Assembly: GCF_012295575.1 (NCBI RefSeq)
Contig: NZ_CP051180.1
Coordinates: 2,852,001 to 2,916,000 of the forward strand
Length of the DNA: 64,000 nt
Direction: 5' to 3'
From: Ferrimonas lipolytica
Lineage (GTDB): Bacteria; Pseudomonadota; Gammaproteobacteria; Enterobacterales; Shewanellaceae
Positions within the stretch are counted from its first letter, which is position 1, and each line of letters opens with the position of its first letter. The translations under genes were made by a program, and so were the position numbers. The notes under the pieces were generated by a model that saw only the letters and a program-made list of their open reading frames with translations, was not told where the DNA came from and did no database searches. Below are positions 8,127 to 17,459 of the stretch, one piece after another.

Positions 8127-9700
8127 TATCGATTCTCCTGCACAAGCGTTGGACCAACATTAGCTAGCAGCAAACTAAGACGCTCTAAGGTTTGTCGGCC
8201 AGCAAGGCCATCGGCGTTCAACCCTTGAGTTAACTGAAACTGTCGCAATGCCCGTTCTAACTGACTATCAAAGCTCGCGACTAAACGAGCACTACGCTGC
8301 TGCACTTGCGCTAACCGGTTCTCTAACCACTGAATTTGCGCCAATGACGCGCTTGGACTGATCAAGCGCGGTAATGCCTCAGTCGGTTGCCACAACAGGG
8401 TAAATCGACCTTGATAGTGCAACGCAAACCAATCGTGTTGTACCCACAGCTGCTGGTCACCTAACTGTAGCAACCAACGCTCAGGCTCTTTGCTCAGCAC
8501 CGCGCCATAGCGGATTTGGCCGCTATCATCGCTGATAGTCACCATCGCTGGTCGATTAAGTTGTAGCAGCTGTTGCCAACTGCCATTGTCACTGAGGCAG
8601 CTCAAACCAAAATCAGCGGCATAACGGCACGGCTCTGTTGCCGGTACTGGCTGTTGCCAACGATGAAACAGCGCTTGCAGTGACGACAGCTCACTGCTCG
8701 GAAAACTGGCCAGATCAACACTCGGCTTTGGTGCCGCTACCGTTATAGGCGGCGTTACCTCCGCAACTGGGACAACAGCCGCAGTAGACGATGGCTGCGA
8801 CATCGACGGTTGCCAACCATAGGCCAACGCAAAGCCTAACCCCGCTGCGGCAATGGTCGCTACGCCTAAGCCCCAAGGGACACGTTTCGCTTGTGGTCGG
8901 TCGAGTACTTCCGCCGCCGCCGCATCAATGTCGACACCCGCAAGTTGCGCCTTCTGTTGACCATAGCCTCCCATCAAGGCTCGTTCGCAGATGAGGTTAA
9001 TGATCCGCGGCACCCCGCCACTGACTTGATGCAGGGCTTTAATAGCACTGCGCCTAAACAGCGGTTGTGAGCGCCCAGCAACATGCAAGCGATGGCTAAC
9101 ATACGCCGCAACCTCATCAAGGTTTAGTGGCAACAGGTGATATCGAGCGGTGATCCGTTGCGCTAGCTGGCGTAGCTCTTGACGACGCAATAACGCCTGC
9201 AACTCTGGCTGGCCAATCAAGATAACCTGCAGCAACTTACGTGTGTCGGTTTCTAGGTTGGTCAGCAAGCGCAACTGCTCTAACACATCGGCATCAAGGT
9301 GCTGAGCCTCATCAATAACCAACAAGGTTTTACGCCCATTCTTATGGTTTTCTAATAAGAAATCGGCAATCTTATCGGTTAGCTGTTTGAGAGTTGGCTC
9401 TGGTTGATAACTCAACTTAAGCTGATCACATACCGTCGCCAGCAGCTCCAATTGAGTCAATGCCGGGTTCAGGATAAAGGCCAGATCGGTATCGTCAGGT
9501 AACTGTGCAAATAGGGTTCGAGATACGGTGGTTTTACCGGTCCCTACTTCGCCGGTCAACAGGACAAAGCCGCCATTTTCACCTAGACCATAGGTTAGGT
9601 GCGCCAGTGCCTCGCGGTGGCGATCACTGAGAAATAAGAAGGCGGGGTTTGGGGCGATGGAAAACGGACTTTCATTCAGTCCATAAAATCCTTTGTACAT
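8126..9700 (-). CDS. gspA: Type II secretion ATPase GspA/ExeA with peptidoglycan-binding domain
   Basis: With start at 9700 the protein has 524 residues and begins MYKGFYGLNESPFSIAPNP, the usual opening of the ExeA/MshM-type AAA family. A start 17 codons upstream (9751) is also open; neither has a clear ribosome site. The ATPase domain shows Walker A GEVGTGKTT (about residue 50) and Walker B LLVIDEAQHL (about 125). A transmembrane helix near 280 (PWGLGVATIAAAGLGFALAYGW) is followed by a periplasmic part ending in a peptidoglycan-binding repeat (residues about 460-510, ALRQFQLTQGLNADGLAGRQT). Together with GspB it is thought to use ATP to remodel peptidoglycan so that the secretin can insert. 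MshM-like proteins share the ATPase, but the fused C-terminus and gspB neighbour favour GspA. Confidence 0.9.
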   Translation of the reverse strand: MYKGFYGLNESPFSIAPNPAFLFLSDRHREALAHLTYGLGENGGFVLLTGEVGTGKTTVSRTLFAQLPDDTDLAFILNPALTQLELLATVCDQLKLSYQPEPTLKQLTDKIADFLLENHKNGRKTLLVIDEAQHLDADVLEQLRLLTNLETDTRKLLQVILIGQPELQALLRRQELRQLAQRITARYHLLPLNLDEVAAYVSHRLHVAGRSQPLFRRSAIKALHQVSGGVPRIINLICERALMGGYGQQKAQLAGVDIDAAAAEVLDRPQAKRVPWGLGVATIAAAGLGFALAYGWQPSMSQPSSTAAVVPVAEVTPPITVAAPKPSVDLASFPSSELSSLQALFHRWQQPVPATEPCRYAADFGLSCLSDNGSWQQLLQLNRPAMVTISDDSGQIRYGAVLSKEPERWLLQLGDQQLWVQHDWFALHYQGRFTLLWQPTEALPRLISPSASLAQIQWLENRLAQVQQRSARLVASFDSQLERALRQFQLTQGLNADGLAGRQTLERLSLLLANVGPTLVQENR

Positions 9701-9864
9701 GGGCAACACTGCGCTGAAAGTTAACTTCAGCCAAGGTACGGTGATCACCATAGCTTGTCAAAAGGCGCCATTGGTATACTGGTACCAAGCTCACTAAATA
9801 TTGAGTCCCGCTGCAACATTTCGTGCGTCTGGGATCATAGATACGTCGAAAAGGAACAATCAGG

Positions 9865-11094
9865 TTGGAAATTTATTTGGTCGGTGGCGCAGTACGAGAT
9901 CAGTTGCTCGGCTTGCAGGTAAAAGATAAGGATCACCTCGTGGTTGGTGCCAGTGCCGAGCAGATGATTGCGCAAGGCTACACTCAGGTAGGCAAAAGCT
10001 TCCCGGTGTTTTTGCACCCCCATACTAAAGAGGAGTACGCCCTCGCCCGCACCGAGCGCAAAACCGGATACGGTTACGGCGGCTTTGACTTTGACGCAGC
10101 ACCGACCGTTACTCTTGAGCAAGATCTGCTCCGACGCGACCTAACCATCAATGCCATCGCTCAAGACAGCAGCGGTAACTTACACGATCCCTATAACGGC
10201 CAAGCCGATATCGAGGCACGAATACTGCGCCACATATCCCCAGCCTTTGCCGAAGATCCGTTACGGGTTCTGCGAGTGGCTCGATTTGCAGCACGCTTGC
10301 ATCACCTTGGTTTTACCGTAGCGCCAGCAACCCTCAGCTTGATGCAGCAACTAACTAACAGCGGTGAGCTTGAGCACCTTAGTGCCGAACGCGTTTGGCA
10401 AGAGACCGAACGCGCCTTAGGTGAGGCAAACCCTCACATCTATTTTCAATTGCTGCAACGTTGTGGTGCCCTCAAGGTACTGTTTCCTGAAATCGATAGC
10501 CTTGTTGGCGTGACGCAACCAACTCAATGGCACGGTGGCCTCGATGCGTTCGAGCACACCATGCTCGCACTGCAACTGAGCAGTGCCGAACAGGCAACTG
10601 GCTCAGTCCGTTTTGCAGTATTAACCCACGATTTAGGTAAAGGTTTAACCCCTGAAAGCGAATGGCCACGTCATATTGGCCATGAGCGCGCCGGTATTAA
10701 GCCGTTGAAAGCTCTATGCCAACGGTTAAGATTACCCAACGAGTGGCGTGATTTGGCGCTACTTGTCTGCGAGCAACACCTCAATATTCACCGAGCCCTC
10801 GAACTCAAGCCCGCTACCATTCTCAAGTTGTTTGATAAGATCGATGCTTGGCGTAAAGGGGATCGCTTTAGCTTAATTCTGCAAGGCTGCCGCCTTGATG
10901 TCCAAGGGCGCCCAGATAAACAGCGCAGTAATTACCCCAGCGAAGCCTATCTACTCGAAGCAATCAGCTGCGCCAATGCGGTATCAGTACAACAAGTAAT
11001 AGCCGCTGGTTTCAAAGGGCCTCAAATTCGCGATGAGATGAGCGTACGTCGCTTAGCCGCGCTCACAGAATTCAAGCAAAACTATAGGGTGTAA
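9865..11094 (+). CDS. cca: CCA-adding tRNA nucleotidyltransferase with HD domain
   Basis: The gene begins with TTG at 9865, nine bases after AAGGA, giving MEIYLVGGAVRDQLLG, which aligns with the E. coli enzyme from its first residue. The protein has 409 residues (412 in E. coli). The class II nucleotidyltransferase core shows GGAVRD, the metal-binding D-x-D as DKDH, the RRDLTINA motif and EDPLRVLRVARFAAR. The HD domain (THDLGKG, about residue 255) gives the 2',3'-cyclic phosphodiesterase and phosphatase activities known for the long enzyme. It adds or repairs the 3' CCA of tRNAs in the cytoplasm. It precedes uppP as in enterobacteria, but the two are convergent here with a terminator between them. 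Confidence 0.96.
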   Translation: MEIYLVGGAVRDQLLGLQVKDKDHLVVGASAEQMIAQGYTQVGKSFPVFLHPHTKEEYALARTERKTGYGYGGFDFDAAPTVTLEQDLLRRDLTINAIAQDSSGNLHDPYNGQADIEARILRHISPAFAEDPLRVLRVARFAARLHHLGFTVAPATLSLMQQLTNSGELEHLSAERVWQETERALGEANPHIYFQLLQRCGALKVLFPEIDSLVGVTQPTQWHGGLDAFEHTMLALQLSSAEQATGSVRFAVLTHDLGKGLTPESEWPRHIGHERAGIKPLKALCQRLRLPNEWRDLALLVCEQHLNIHRALELKPATILKLFDKIDAWRKGDRFSLILQGCRLDVQGRPDKQRSNYPSEAYLLEAISCANAVSVQQVIAAGFKGPQIRDEMSVRRLAALTEFKQNYRV

Positions 11095-11097
11095 ACC

Positions 11098-11130
11098 CAA
11101 CAGGGCAGCCAATTGGCTGCCCTGTCATTT
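11098..11130. terminator. Terminator between cca and uppP
   Basis: The inverted repeat CAGGGCAGCCA/TGGCTGCCCTG (11101-11124) has a very short loop and is followed by a weak T tract. It lies between two convergent genes. Confidence 0.7.
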
Positions 11131-11147
11131 AAACTCTAAAGTTGCCC

Positions 11148-11942
11148 CTAAACGAAGAAGGCAAACAACACCGCCCCTAAGGCCAAACGGTAGATCACAA
11201 ACGGCAACATGCCCATGCGACTAATAGCCTTTAGAAACAGATAGATACAGGCATAGGCAGAAGCAAAGGCCAGCGCCACCCCAACCCCCATCGCGAGCCA
11301 ATCAACCGGCACAGTTTCACCAGCTAAATCGAGTGCCTTCTTACCACTGGCAGCAACAATGATTGGCACCGATAGCAGAAACGAGAACCGTGCTGCGCTG
11401 TCCCGACTTAAGCCAAGCAGCAATGCCATAGTAATGGTGATACCTGAACGGGAAGTCCCAGGGATCAACGCGACCGCTTGAGCAATACCAATCAGTAAGG
11501 CGATTTTCCAAGTTACATCGGTTATCTGTTTACGCTCGGTCGCGCTGGCATCGGCGTACCATAGCGCCAAACCGAAAATCACCGTTGTTGAGGCAATCAC
11601 CGTTGTCGATCGCAACTCAGTCGAGATAATGTCATTGAACAATAATCCGGCAATAACTGCAGGTACGGTACCAAGTGCAATATACCAGGCGAGATTACCG
11701 TCGGCACTGTGATTGCCTTTAACGGATGCCACCCAAGCCAGCCACAATCGACCGATATCATCACGGAAGTACCACACCACTGCCATTAAGGTACCGAAGT
11801 GAACTGCCACATCAAACGCAGCCCCTTGATCCGGCCAATCCAACATTTGCGCTGGCAAAATAAGGTGAGCCGAGCTAGAGATCGGCAAAAACTCGGTGAA
11901 GCCCTGCAGCAATGCCAGCAGAACGGTTTGCATTAAATCCAC
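11148..11942 (-). CDS. uppP: Undecaprenyl-diphosphatase
   Basis: The 264-residue polytopic membrane protein carries both UppP/BacA signatures, Q-G-x-T-E-F-L-P-I-S-S-S-A-H-L at residues 13-27 and PGTSRSGITI in the second half. Catalytic Glu, His, Ser and Arg residues are present. It dephosphorylates undecaprenyl diphosphate on the periplasmic face to recycle the lipid carrier for peptidoglycan and O-antigen synthesis, and overproduction confers bacitracin tolerance in other species. It follows folK by 11 bp and so probably shares the folB-folK transcript. Confidence 0.96.
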   Translation of the reverse strand: MDLMQTVLLALLQGFTEFLPISSSAHLILPAQMLDWPDQGAAFDVAVHFGTLMAVVWYFRDDIGRLWLAWVASVKGNHSADGNLAWYIALGTVPAVIAGLLFNDIISTELRSTTVIASTTVIFGLALWYADASATERKQITDVTWKIALLIGIAQAVALIPGTSRSGITITMALLLGLSRDSAARFSFLLSVPIIVAASGKKALDLAGETVPVDWLAMGVGVALAFASAYACIYLFLKAISRMGMLPFVIYRLALGAVLFAFFV

Positions 11943-11953
11943 GAACTACCCCG

Positions 11954-12454
11954 TTAACTTTCTGAATTAGGCCAAGCGAATGCGATCGGCCACAGTTTTT
12001 GACTGTGCTGCGGATACTGTTGCCACAGCTGTTGTAAATTTTTACTGCTGCCAGGGATCACTCCCTCTGGCCATAGCTCTTGCAGTGGCAACAGCACAAA
12101 GGCGTTATGGAAGATCTCAGCTCGGGGCAGTTCAACCGGCTCCTTGACGCAAACATCGCCATAGAGCAGCAGATCCAGATCTAAGGTTCGCGGCGCAAAC
12201 TTCTTCGCCCCAAGAATCCGCCCATGGGCTTGCTCAATCCGCTTAAACAGCGCCACCACCTCGGCAATCGGTAAATTGGTGTCTGCTTGTGCCACTAGGT
12301 TTAGGAAGTTATCACCTTCAAAACCGACCGCTTCACTTTCGTAGACCGTCGAGATAACTACATTATCTAAGGTCGCGGTGAGATCATTAAGGCCATTACT
12401 GATGTGGCGATGCGCATCAATATTGGAACCTAAACTAATAAATATCCGGGTCAT
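11954..12454 (-). CDS. folK: 2-amino-4-hydroxy-6-hydroxymethyldihydropteridine pyrophosphokinase
   Basis: This 166-residue protein opens with the HPPK sequence RIFISLGSNI and contains the family signature around A-P-R-T-L-D-L-D-L-L-L-Y-G (about residues 86-98), whose two Asp residues bind magnesium. It transfers pyrophosphate from ATP to hydroxymethyl-dihydropterin in folate synthesis. The start codon overlaps the folB stop in an ATGA junction, so the two consecutive enzymes of the pathway are translationally coupled. Confidence 0.95.
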   Translation of the reverse strand: MTRIFISLGSNIDAHRHISNGLNDLTATLDNVVISTVYESEAVGFEGDNFLNLVAQADTNLPIAEVVALFKRIEQAHGRILGAKKFAPRTLDLDLLLYGDVCVKEPVELPRAEIFHNAFVLLPLQELWPEGVIPGSSKNLQQLWQQYPQHSQKLWPIAFAWPNSES

Positions 12455-12807
12455 GCGCGACTCCGCTCAATCTCCACCCCGACGGTGCTGGCGTTAGCAA
12501 CCGCACCAGGCTTGTTCACGGTTACCCGTACCCAAGGGGCGTTAAATTCGGTAAGGATAAGTGCCGCCACTTTTTCAGCTACGGTTTCCACCAACTCATG
12601 TGGTTGGTCCTGCACTAATGCAGTGACCTGCTTGGCAACGGTGTCGTAACAGAGCGCATGTTGGTAATCGTCAGTGGCCGCCGCTGGGCGGTTGTTCCAA
12701 CCGATGGTGAGATCCAACAGAAGCTGCTGGCGAATCTGCTTTTCCCAATCGAATACCCCTATCACCGCTTGGCAATCGAGAGCTTTAATAAATACTGTGT
12801 CAGTCAT
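12451..12807 (-). CDS. folB: Dihydroneopterin aldolase
   Basis: The protein has 118 residues, the usual size for FolB. It begins with D-T-V-F-I-K-A-L-D-C-Q-A-V-I-G-V-F-D-W-E, containing the E-x-x-x-x-Q pattern that follows in EKQIRQQLLLDL. The catalytic Lys appears in VTVNKPGAV near residue 100. It cleaves dihydroneopterin to hydroxymethyl-dihydropterin and glycolaldehyde and can epimerise the substrate. It is the first gene of a folB-folK-uppP unit on the minus strand and is divergent from plsY. Confidence 0.95.
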   Translation of the reverse strand: MTDTVFIKALDCQAVIGVFDWEKQIRQQLLLDLTIGWNNRPAAATDDYQHALCYDTVAKQVTALVQDQPHELVETVAEKVAALILTEFNAPWVRVTVNKPGAVANASTVGVEIERSRA

Positions 12808-12934
12808 CTGTTTTTGGCACCGGGATATACTGGCGCTCCGACTACGGGTTCGATACCCTAAACTTAGTGATATGCCGATCTAATTCGGCAACCTGTGGGC
12901 GAAGGATAATAGCCTAAACAACCTAGGAAAAACA

Positions 12935-13552
12935 TTGGATAGCCCTCTACTTCTTACCTTTACTATGGCCATTGCTGCCTATTTGTTGGGTTCCATATCA
13001 AGCGCTGTATTGATCTGTCGGGTATTTCGGCTACCGGATCCGCGTCATTCCGGCTCAGGCAACCCAGGCGCAACCAATGTACTGCGGTTAGGAGGCAAAT
13101 TACCGGCCATACTGGTGCTGCTGTGCGATATTCTTAAAGGCACCATCCCTGTATGGGGCTGTTACTTTCTGGGGTTGTCACCTTGGGCATTAGCCGCCAT
13201 TGGCGTCGCCGCTACGCTTGGGCATATCTACCCAATATTTTTCGGATTTGATGGTGGTAAAGGGGTCGCAACCGCACTGGGCGCAATTGCTCCGATTGGG
13301 TGGGAGTTGTTACTTGCTCTGGCAATTACTTGGCTGGTGGTCGCGTTGATCACCCGCTATTCATCACTGGCTGCGATTATTAGCTGCGGTTTAGCACCGC
13401 TGTTTACCTTCTTCTTTAAAGCACAATACACCGGTTCTGTATCGGTGCTAATCGCACTGATCCTATGGCGTCATCGCGATAATTTTATTCGTTTGTATAA
13501 AGGTACCGAGCCTAAGCTCGGTACCAAACGAACTACTGCCCCGGAACCGTAA
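12935..13552 (+). CDS. plsY: Acyl-phosphate:glycerol-3-phosphate acyltransferase
   Basis: I use the TTG at 12935, which follows AGGAAA by five bases; an ATG at 12965 would remove part of the first membrane helix. The 205-residue protein has five hydrophobic segments and the three conserved cytoplasmic motifs of Pls[13 protein letters not shown] (acyl-phosphate site, about 40-51), [18 protein letters not shown] (about 95-112) and a third basic loop RHRDN near the C-terminus. It makes lysophosphatidic acid from acyl phosphate in the inner membrane. The last 20 bp overlap the end of the convergent tsaD gene. Confidence 0.95.
   Translation: MDSPLLLTFTMAIAAYLLGSISSAVLICRVFRLPDPRHSGSGNPGATNVLRLGGKLPAILVLLCDILKGTIPVWGCYFLGLSPWALAAIGVAATLGHIYPIFFGFDGGKGVATALGAIAPIGWELLLALAITWLVVALITRYSSLAAIISCGLAPLFTFFFKAQYTGSVSVLIALILWRHRDNFIRLYKGTEPKLGTKRTTAPEP
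13502..13525 (-). terminator. Hairpin inside plsY 3' end, possible tsaD terminator
   Basis: A perfect 10-bp stem GGTACCGAGC/GCTCGGTACC with a CTAA loop lies within the final codons of plsY, 8 bp beyond the tsaD stop codon. Read from the minus strand it is followed only by a short T tract, so terminator activity for tsaD is plausible but weakly supported. Confidence 0.5.
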
Positions 13553-14546
13553 GCTGATCCAGCGGCCATCGTGGCGTCGTTTTAACGCTTAAGCCTTGTG
13601 CTTCACCAGCCAACAACCGCTGCATCCCGGCAAAAGCGATCATGGCGCCGTTATCGGTACAAAATTCCGGGCGAGGGTAGAACACCTCACCACCACGCTT
13701 ACTCATCACCTCCGCTAACTGCTTGCGCAGGTGGCGGTTGGCGCTCACACCACCAGCAACCACTAAACGGTTGATGCCCGTTTGTTCAAATGCTCGACGA
13801 CACTTAATAGCAAGGGTATCGACTACTGCGTCTTCAAAGGCGCGCGCAATATCCGCTTTGGCCTCTTCGGGTTCAGCAGCAATAGTGTTAGCCGCAAACG
13901 TTTTTAAGCCAGAAAAGCTGAAGTCGAGGCCAGGGCGATCACACATTGGCCGTGGGAACTTATAACGACCAGTTTGTCCCTCCTCTGCCAATTTCGACAA
14001 CAACGGGCCACCGGGGTAATCCAGGCCCATCAGCTTGGCGGTTTTATCGAAGGCTTCGCCGGCGGCATCATCAATCGACTCCCCCAGTAATTGGTATTGG
14101 CCGATGCCATCAACTTGCACCAACTGAGTATGGCCACCAGAGACCAGCAGAGCGATAAACGGAAACGACGGCGGTGTATCTTCCAGCATCGGCGCCAGCA
14201 GGTGTCCTTCCATATGATTAACCGCAATTGCCGGTTTGCCCCAAGCAAACGCTAACGCACGGCCAGCACAAGCGCCAACCATCAACGCCCCAACTAAACC
14301 AGGACCTGCGGTGTAGGCGACACCATCGATATCATCTTTAGTTAAGCCAGCCGCTGCGATTGCCTGCTTAATTAGTGGTATAATCTTGCGAACATGGTCG
14401 CGAGAAGCCAACTCTGGTACTACCCCTCCGTAGTCAGCATGCAATTTTACTTGGCTATAAAGGGTTTCTGACAGCAATCCCTTTGCATCGTCGTAGATGG
14501 CAATACCGGTTTCATCGCACGAAGTTTCGATGCCTAAAATGCGCAT
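13533..14546 (-). CDS. tsaD: tRNA threonylcarbamoyladenosine transferase TsaD
   Basis: The 337-residue protein begins [14 protein letters not shown], the invariant TsaD opening. It has the iron-binding H-x-E-x-H motif in NHMEGHLLA (about residues 110-118) and the ASKHA nucleotide-binding motifs [11 protein letters not shown] and [12 protein letters not shown]. With TsaB, TsaE and TsaC it installs t6A at position 37 of ANN-decoding tRNAs. It is divergent from the rpsU operon, the same arrangement as in E. coli. Length and motifs are normal. Confidence 0.97.
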   Translation of the reverse strand: MRILGIETSCDETGIAIYDDAKGLLSETLYSQVKLHADYGGVVPELASRDHVRKIIPLIKQAIAAAGLTKDDIDGVAYTAGPGLVGALMVGACAGRALAFAWGKPAIAVNHMEGHLLAPMLEDTPPSFPFIALLVSGGHTQLVQVDGIGQYQLLGESIDDAAGEAFDKTAKLMGLDYPGGPLLSKLAEEGQTGRYKFPRPMCDRPGLDFSFSGLKTFAANTIAAEPEEAKADIARAFEDAVVDTLAIKCRRAFEQTGINRLVVAGGVSANRHLRKQLAEVMSKRGGEVFYPRPEFCTDNGAMIAFAGMQRLLAGEAQGLSVKTTPRWPLDQLTVPGQ

Positions 14547-14625
14547 GCACGGGTCTCTATTAGTAATAAAAGTGGTGCAATTCTACCGCCGCTAAACTTC
14601 AGTAGCCAGTACTCCACAACCAGAC

Positions 14626-14655
14626 TTTACAACCGTGGGGTAATCGGAGTAGAAT
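14626..14655 (+). promoter_or_regulatory. Sigma-70 promoter for rpsU operon
   Basis: TTTACA (14626-14631) and TAGAAT (14650-14655) are separated by 18 bp, about 80 bp before the rpsU start in the tsaD-rpsU divergent region. Both boxes match the consensus at four or five of six positions. Confidence 0.6.
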
Positions 14656-14734
14656 TTCGCACCATTTTGAATTGAGGCTGCTCAAAGATTGACCAGCCCG
14701 ATGTAACCGAAATATTTTTCGAGGTAAGAGGCAG

Positions 14735-14950
14735 ATGCCGGTAATTAAAGTTCGTGAAAATGAGCCCTTCGACGTAGCACTGCGTCGTTTCAAGCGTTCC
14801 TGTGAAAAGGCAGGTATCCTGTCTGAAGTTCGTCGTCGTGAGCACTACGAGAAGCCTACTACTGTACGTAAGCGTGCAAAGGCTGCAGCTTCTAAGCGTC
14901 AAGCTAAGAAACTGGCTCGCGAAAACGCACGTCGCGTTCGCCTGTACTAA
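14735..14950 (+). CDS. rpsU: Small ribosomal subunit protein bS21
   Basis: The 71-residue, strongly basic protein is nearly identical in pattern to E. coli S21 ([19 protein letters not shown] at the start and a Lys/Arg/Ala-rich tail ending RRVRLY). GAGGTAAGAGGCAG precedes the ATG. S21 helps base-pairing of mRNA leaders with 16S rRNA during initiation. It heads the macromolecular synthesis operon, here rpsU-yqeY-dnaG-rpoD. Confidence 0.98.
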   Translation: MPVIKVRENEPFDVALRRFKRSCEKAGILSEVRRREHYEKPTTVRKRAKAAASKRQAKKLARENARRVRLY

Positions 14951-14952
14951 TC

Positions 14953-15396
14953 ATGACATTAGTCGAGCAACTTAAAGATGCTATGAAAGTAGCCATGCGC
15001 GCTAAAGATAAGCCGCGCTTGGGTACTATTCGTATGGCTCTTGCTGCTGTAAAGCAGATTGAAGTAGACACCCAAACCACTCCGGATGATGCGGAAACGA
15101 TTAAGTTGATTACCAAATTGGTGAAACAACGTCGGGACGCTATCAAGCAGTACGAAGATGCAGGTCGTCAAGACTTGGCGGACGCTGAAGCTGCTGAAGT
15201 TGTTGTACTGCAAGAATTCTTGCCACAACAGCTGACCGAAGCGGAACTGGAGGCCCTGATCAGTAAAGCTGTAGCCGACAGCGGTGTCAGCTCGATGAAG
15301 GATATGGGTAGAGTGATGGGCCTGCTGCAAAGCCAGGTTCAAGGGCGTGCTGATATGGCCGTGGTGAGCAAAATTTTAAAAGCTCAACTGGCGTAA
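14953..15396 (+). CDS. yqeY: GatB/YqeY domain protein
   Basis: The 147-residue protein is a stand-alone GatB/YqeY domain, helical and charged, with the characteristic segments LGTIRMALAAVKQIEVD, LVKQRRDAIKQYEDAGR, EFLPQQLTEAELEALI and MGRVMGLLQSQVQGRADM. The domain resembles the C-terminus of the GatB amidotransferase subunit and probably contacts tRNA, but its role alone is not settled. It starts two bases after the rpsU stop. E. coli lacks it at this position, whereas many other gammaproteobacteria keep it between rpsU and dnaG. Confidence 0.93.
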   Translation: MTLVEQLKDAMKVAMRAKDKPRLGTIRMALAAVKQIEVDTQTTPDDAETIKLITKLVKQRRDAIKQYEDAGRQDLADAEAAEVVVLQEFLPQQLTEAELEALISKAVADSGVSSMKDMGRVMGLLQSQVQGRADMAVVSKILKAQLA

Positions 15397-15418
15397 TTGA
15401 TCTAGCCCGATCACAGCA

Positions 15419-15451
15419 ACAAGCCGTGCCTAATGCACGGCTTGTTTGTTT
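15419..15451 (+). terminator. Terminator/attenuator between yqeY and dnaG
   Basis: An 11-bp stem ACAAGCCGTGC/GCACGGCTTGT with a five-base loop is followed by TTGTTTG. In E. coli a partly active terminator between rpsU and dnaG reduces primase synthesis; this hairpin is placed to do the same. Confidence 0.75.
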
Positions 15452-15569
15452 GTGCTATTAACCTAGTATATATGCCCTTATTAATTACAAGTAACTGATA
15501 TCGTTCAGTACTGCTAAATTAATAGTGTCATATGTATTTCAACAAACTCGCTTGAGGGCAACGCTTCAC

Positions 15570-17354
15570 GTGGCAGGTCGCATTCCAAGAGAATTTATTG
15601 ATCAACTGTTGGCGCGAGTCGACATCGTTGAGTTGATCGATGGCCGAGTGAAACTGAAAAAGGCTGGGCGTAACTACAACGCTTGCTGCCCTTTCCATAA
15701 CGAGAAAAGCCCCTCGTTTACGGTTGCCCAAGACAAACAGTTCTACCACTGCTTTGGTTGTGGCGCCCATGGCAATGCCATCGACTTCATTATGGAGTAC
15801 GACCGCCTCGAGTTTCCCGACGCAGTAGAAGAGCTCGCCAGCCAAGCTGGTCTAGAAGTGGTTCGCGAACAATCGAACTACAGTTCTAATGGTTCCGGCG
15901 GCAATGCGCCTCGTTCCGCGCCACCGAGTAACAGTGCCAAATTTACTGATCATTACAGCCTGATGCAGTGGTCAGCACAGTATTTTCAACAAGCGTTACG
16001 GCAACACCCGGAAAAACAGCGTGTTATCGATTACATCCGCAGCCGTGGCCTCGATGAGTCGATCGTAAGCAAATTCGGCATCGGTTTTGCTCCTCCTGGC
16101 TGGGATAACCTGCTAGGGCAGCAGCGCGGCAACAACAGTGGCCAAAAGCTACTCACCGATTGCGGCATGGTGATCGAGAAAGAGGACGGTAAGCGCTACG
16201 ACCGCTTTCGTGACCGGCTAATGTTTCCGATCCACGATCGCCGTGGTCGCGTAGTAGGCTTTGGTGGCCGAGTAATGGGCGACGATACGCCTAAATACCT
16301 AAACTCGCCGGAAACCCCGATTTTCCATAAGGGACACGAACTCTACGGCCTTTATGAAGTACGCCAAGCCAGCCGCAACCCAGAACGGGTATTGGTGGTT
16401 GAGGGCTACATGGATGTGGTTGCGCTAGCGCAACACGGCATTGATTATGCGGTTGCCTCATTAGGCACAGCAACAACTGCCGAACATATCCAAGCGTTGA
16501 TCCGTACCGCCAAAAGCGAAGTGGTTTGCTGTTACGACGGCGACCGCGCCGGCCGAGAGGCCGCCTGGCGCGCACTGGAAACAGCACTTCCACTGCTTCG
16601 TAGCGGAACTGCACTAAAATTTATGTTCTTACCTGACGGTGAAGACCCCGATACGTTAGTGCGCCAAGAGGGCCAAGAAGCCTTCGAACAGCGTATTAGT
16701 AACGCCAGCAGTTTGTCTGACTACCTGTTCAGCCAGTTGACCAAGCAAGCGGATCTAAGTAACGAAGAGGGCAAAGGCCATTTAGCCAAGCTGACTCGTG
16801 ATTTGATCAACAAAGTGAATGACGAAGATCTTCGCCTCGCCTTCGCCAACCGCTTAGCTCAGGTGCTGTCGTGGCACGATCACAAGCTGGAGCAGTTCCT
16901 CAAACGAGAAGCTAAGCCTGCTCAGCTGGCACTAAAAAAGACATCCAAGGGTCGCGGTACGCCATTACGGCACGCAATCACACTGCTGTTACATCAACCG
17001 CAGTTAGGACATCAGTTGCAGCGACAAACCGCGCTAGCACACCTAAATCTCAACGGCGTCGCGTTACTAAGCGAGATGCTGGAGTTCTGCCGCCAACAGC
17101 CATTAACAACGGCCCAACTGTTGGAACGGTTCCGCGAGCGCCCCGAGCACGGGGTGTTGCGCAAATTAATGGGCCAAAAGCTTGCTGTTGAGGAAAACCT
17201 CGGCAGCGAATTCACCGACTGCTTAAGTTGGCTTAATCAACGCTTCTTAGAACAAATGTTCGAGACACTGAATCAAAAAGCTCGAGACGGGTCCATAACT
17301 AAGGACGAACTTCGACAACTGCAGTGGCTCACAAAAGAGTTGGTAAGCGCTTAG
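15570..17354 (+). CDS. dnaG: DNA primase
   Basis: I choose the GTG at 15570 because it gives (V)AGRIPREFIDQLLARVDIV, aligning with the start of E. coli DnaG; the frame is open 15 codons further up. The 594-residue enzyme has the N-terminal zinc-binding domain with C-x-x-H and C-x-x-C (CCPFHNEKSPSFTV ... FYHCFGCGAHGN, about residues 40-65). A TOPRIM core follows with VVEGYMDVVAL and CYDGDRAG at about 265-315. The C-terminal helicase-binding domain occupies the last ~150 residues. It makes RNA primers at the replication fork. A weak start codon and the upstream hairpin suggest low expression, as known for dnaG. Confidence 0.96.
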   Translation: MAGRIPREFIDQLLARVDIVELIDGRVKLKKAGRNYNACCPFHNEKSPSFTVAQDKQFYHCFGCGAHGNAIDFIMEYDRLEFPDAVEELASQAGLEVVREQSNYSSNGSGGNAPRSAPPSNSAKFTDHYSLMQWSAQYFQQALRQHPEKQRVIDYIRSRGLDESIVSKFGIGFAPPGWDNLLGQQRGNNSGQKLLTDCGMVIEKEDGKRYDRFRDRLMFPIHDRRGRVVGFGGRVMGDDTPKYLNSPETPIFHKGHELYGLYEVRQASRNPERVLVVEGYMDVVALAQHGIDYAVASLGTATTAEHIQALIRTAKSEVVCCYDGDRAGREAAWRALETALPLLRSGTALKFMFLPDGEDPDTLVRQEGQEAFEQRISNASSLSDYLFSQLTKQADLSNEEGKGHLAKLTRDLINKVNDEDLRLAFANRLAQVLSWHDHKLEQFLKREAKPAQLALKKTSKGRGTPLRHAITLLLHQPQLGHQLQRQTALAHLNLNGVALLSEMLEFCRQQPLTTAQLLERFRERPEHGVLRKLMGQKLAVEENLGSEFTDCLSWLNQRFLEQMFETLNQKARDGSITKDELRQLQWLTKELVSA

Positions 17355-17459
17355 ATATTCGGCAAAGGCTAGCGGCATGTAACGAACATCGTTATACTAT
17401 GGCGTTTGTGCGTCATCGATCGCTCAACCTCAGTTTTTAACCTTAAGTGGATGATATCA

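Noticed and set aside
14599-14902. Minus-strand frames opposite the rpsU promoter and rpsU
   Set aside because: They are antisense to a certain ribosomal protein gene and its promoter, with no ribosome site or recognisable product.
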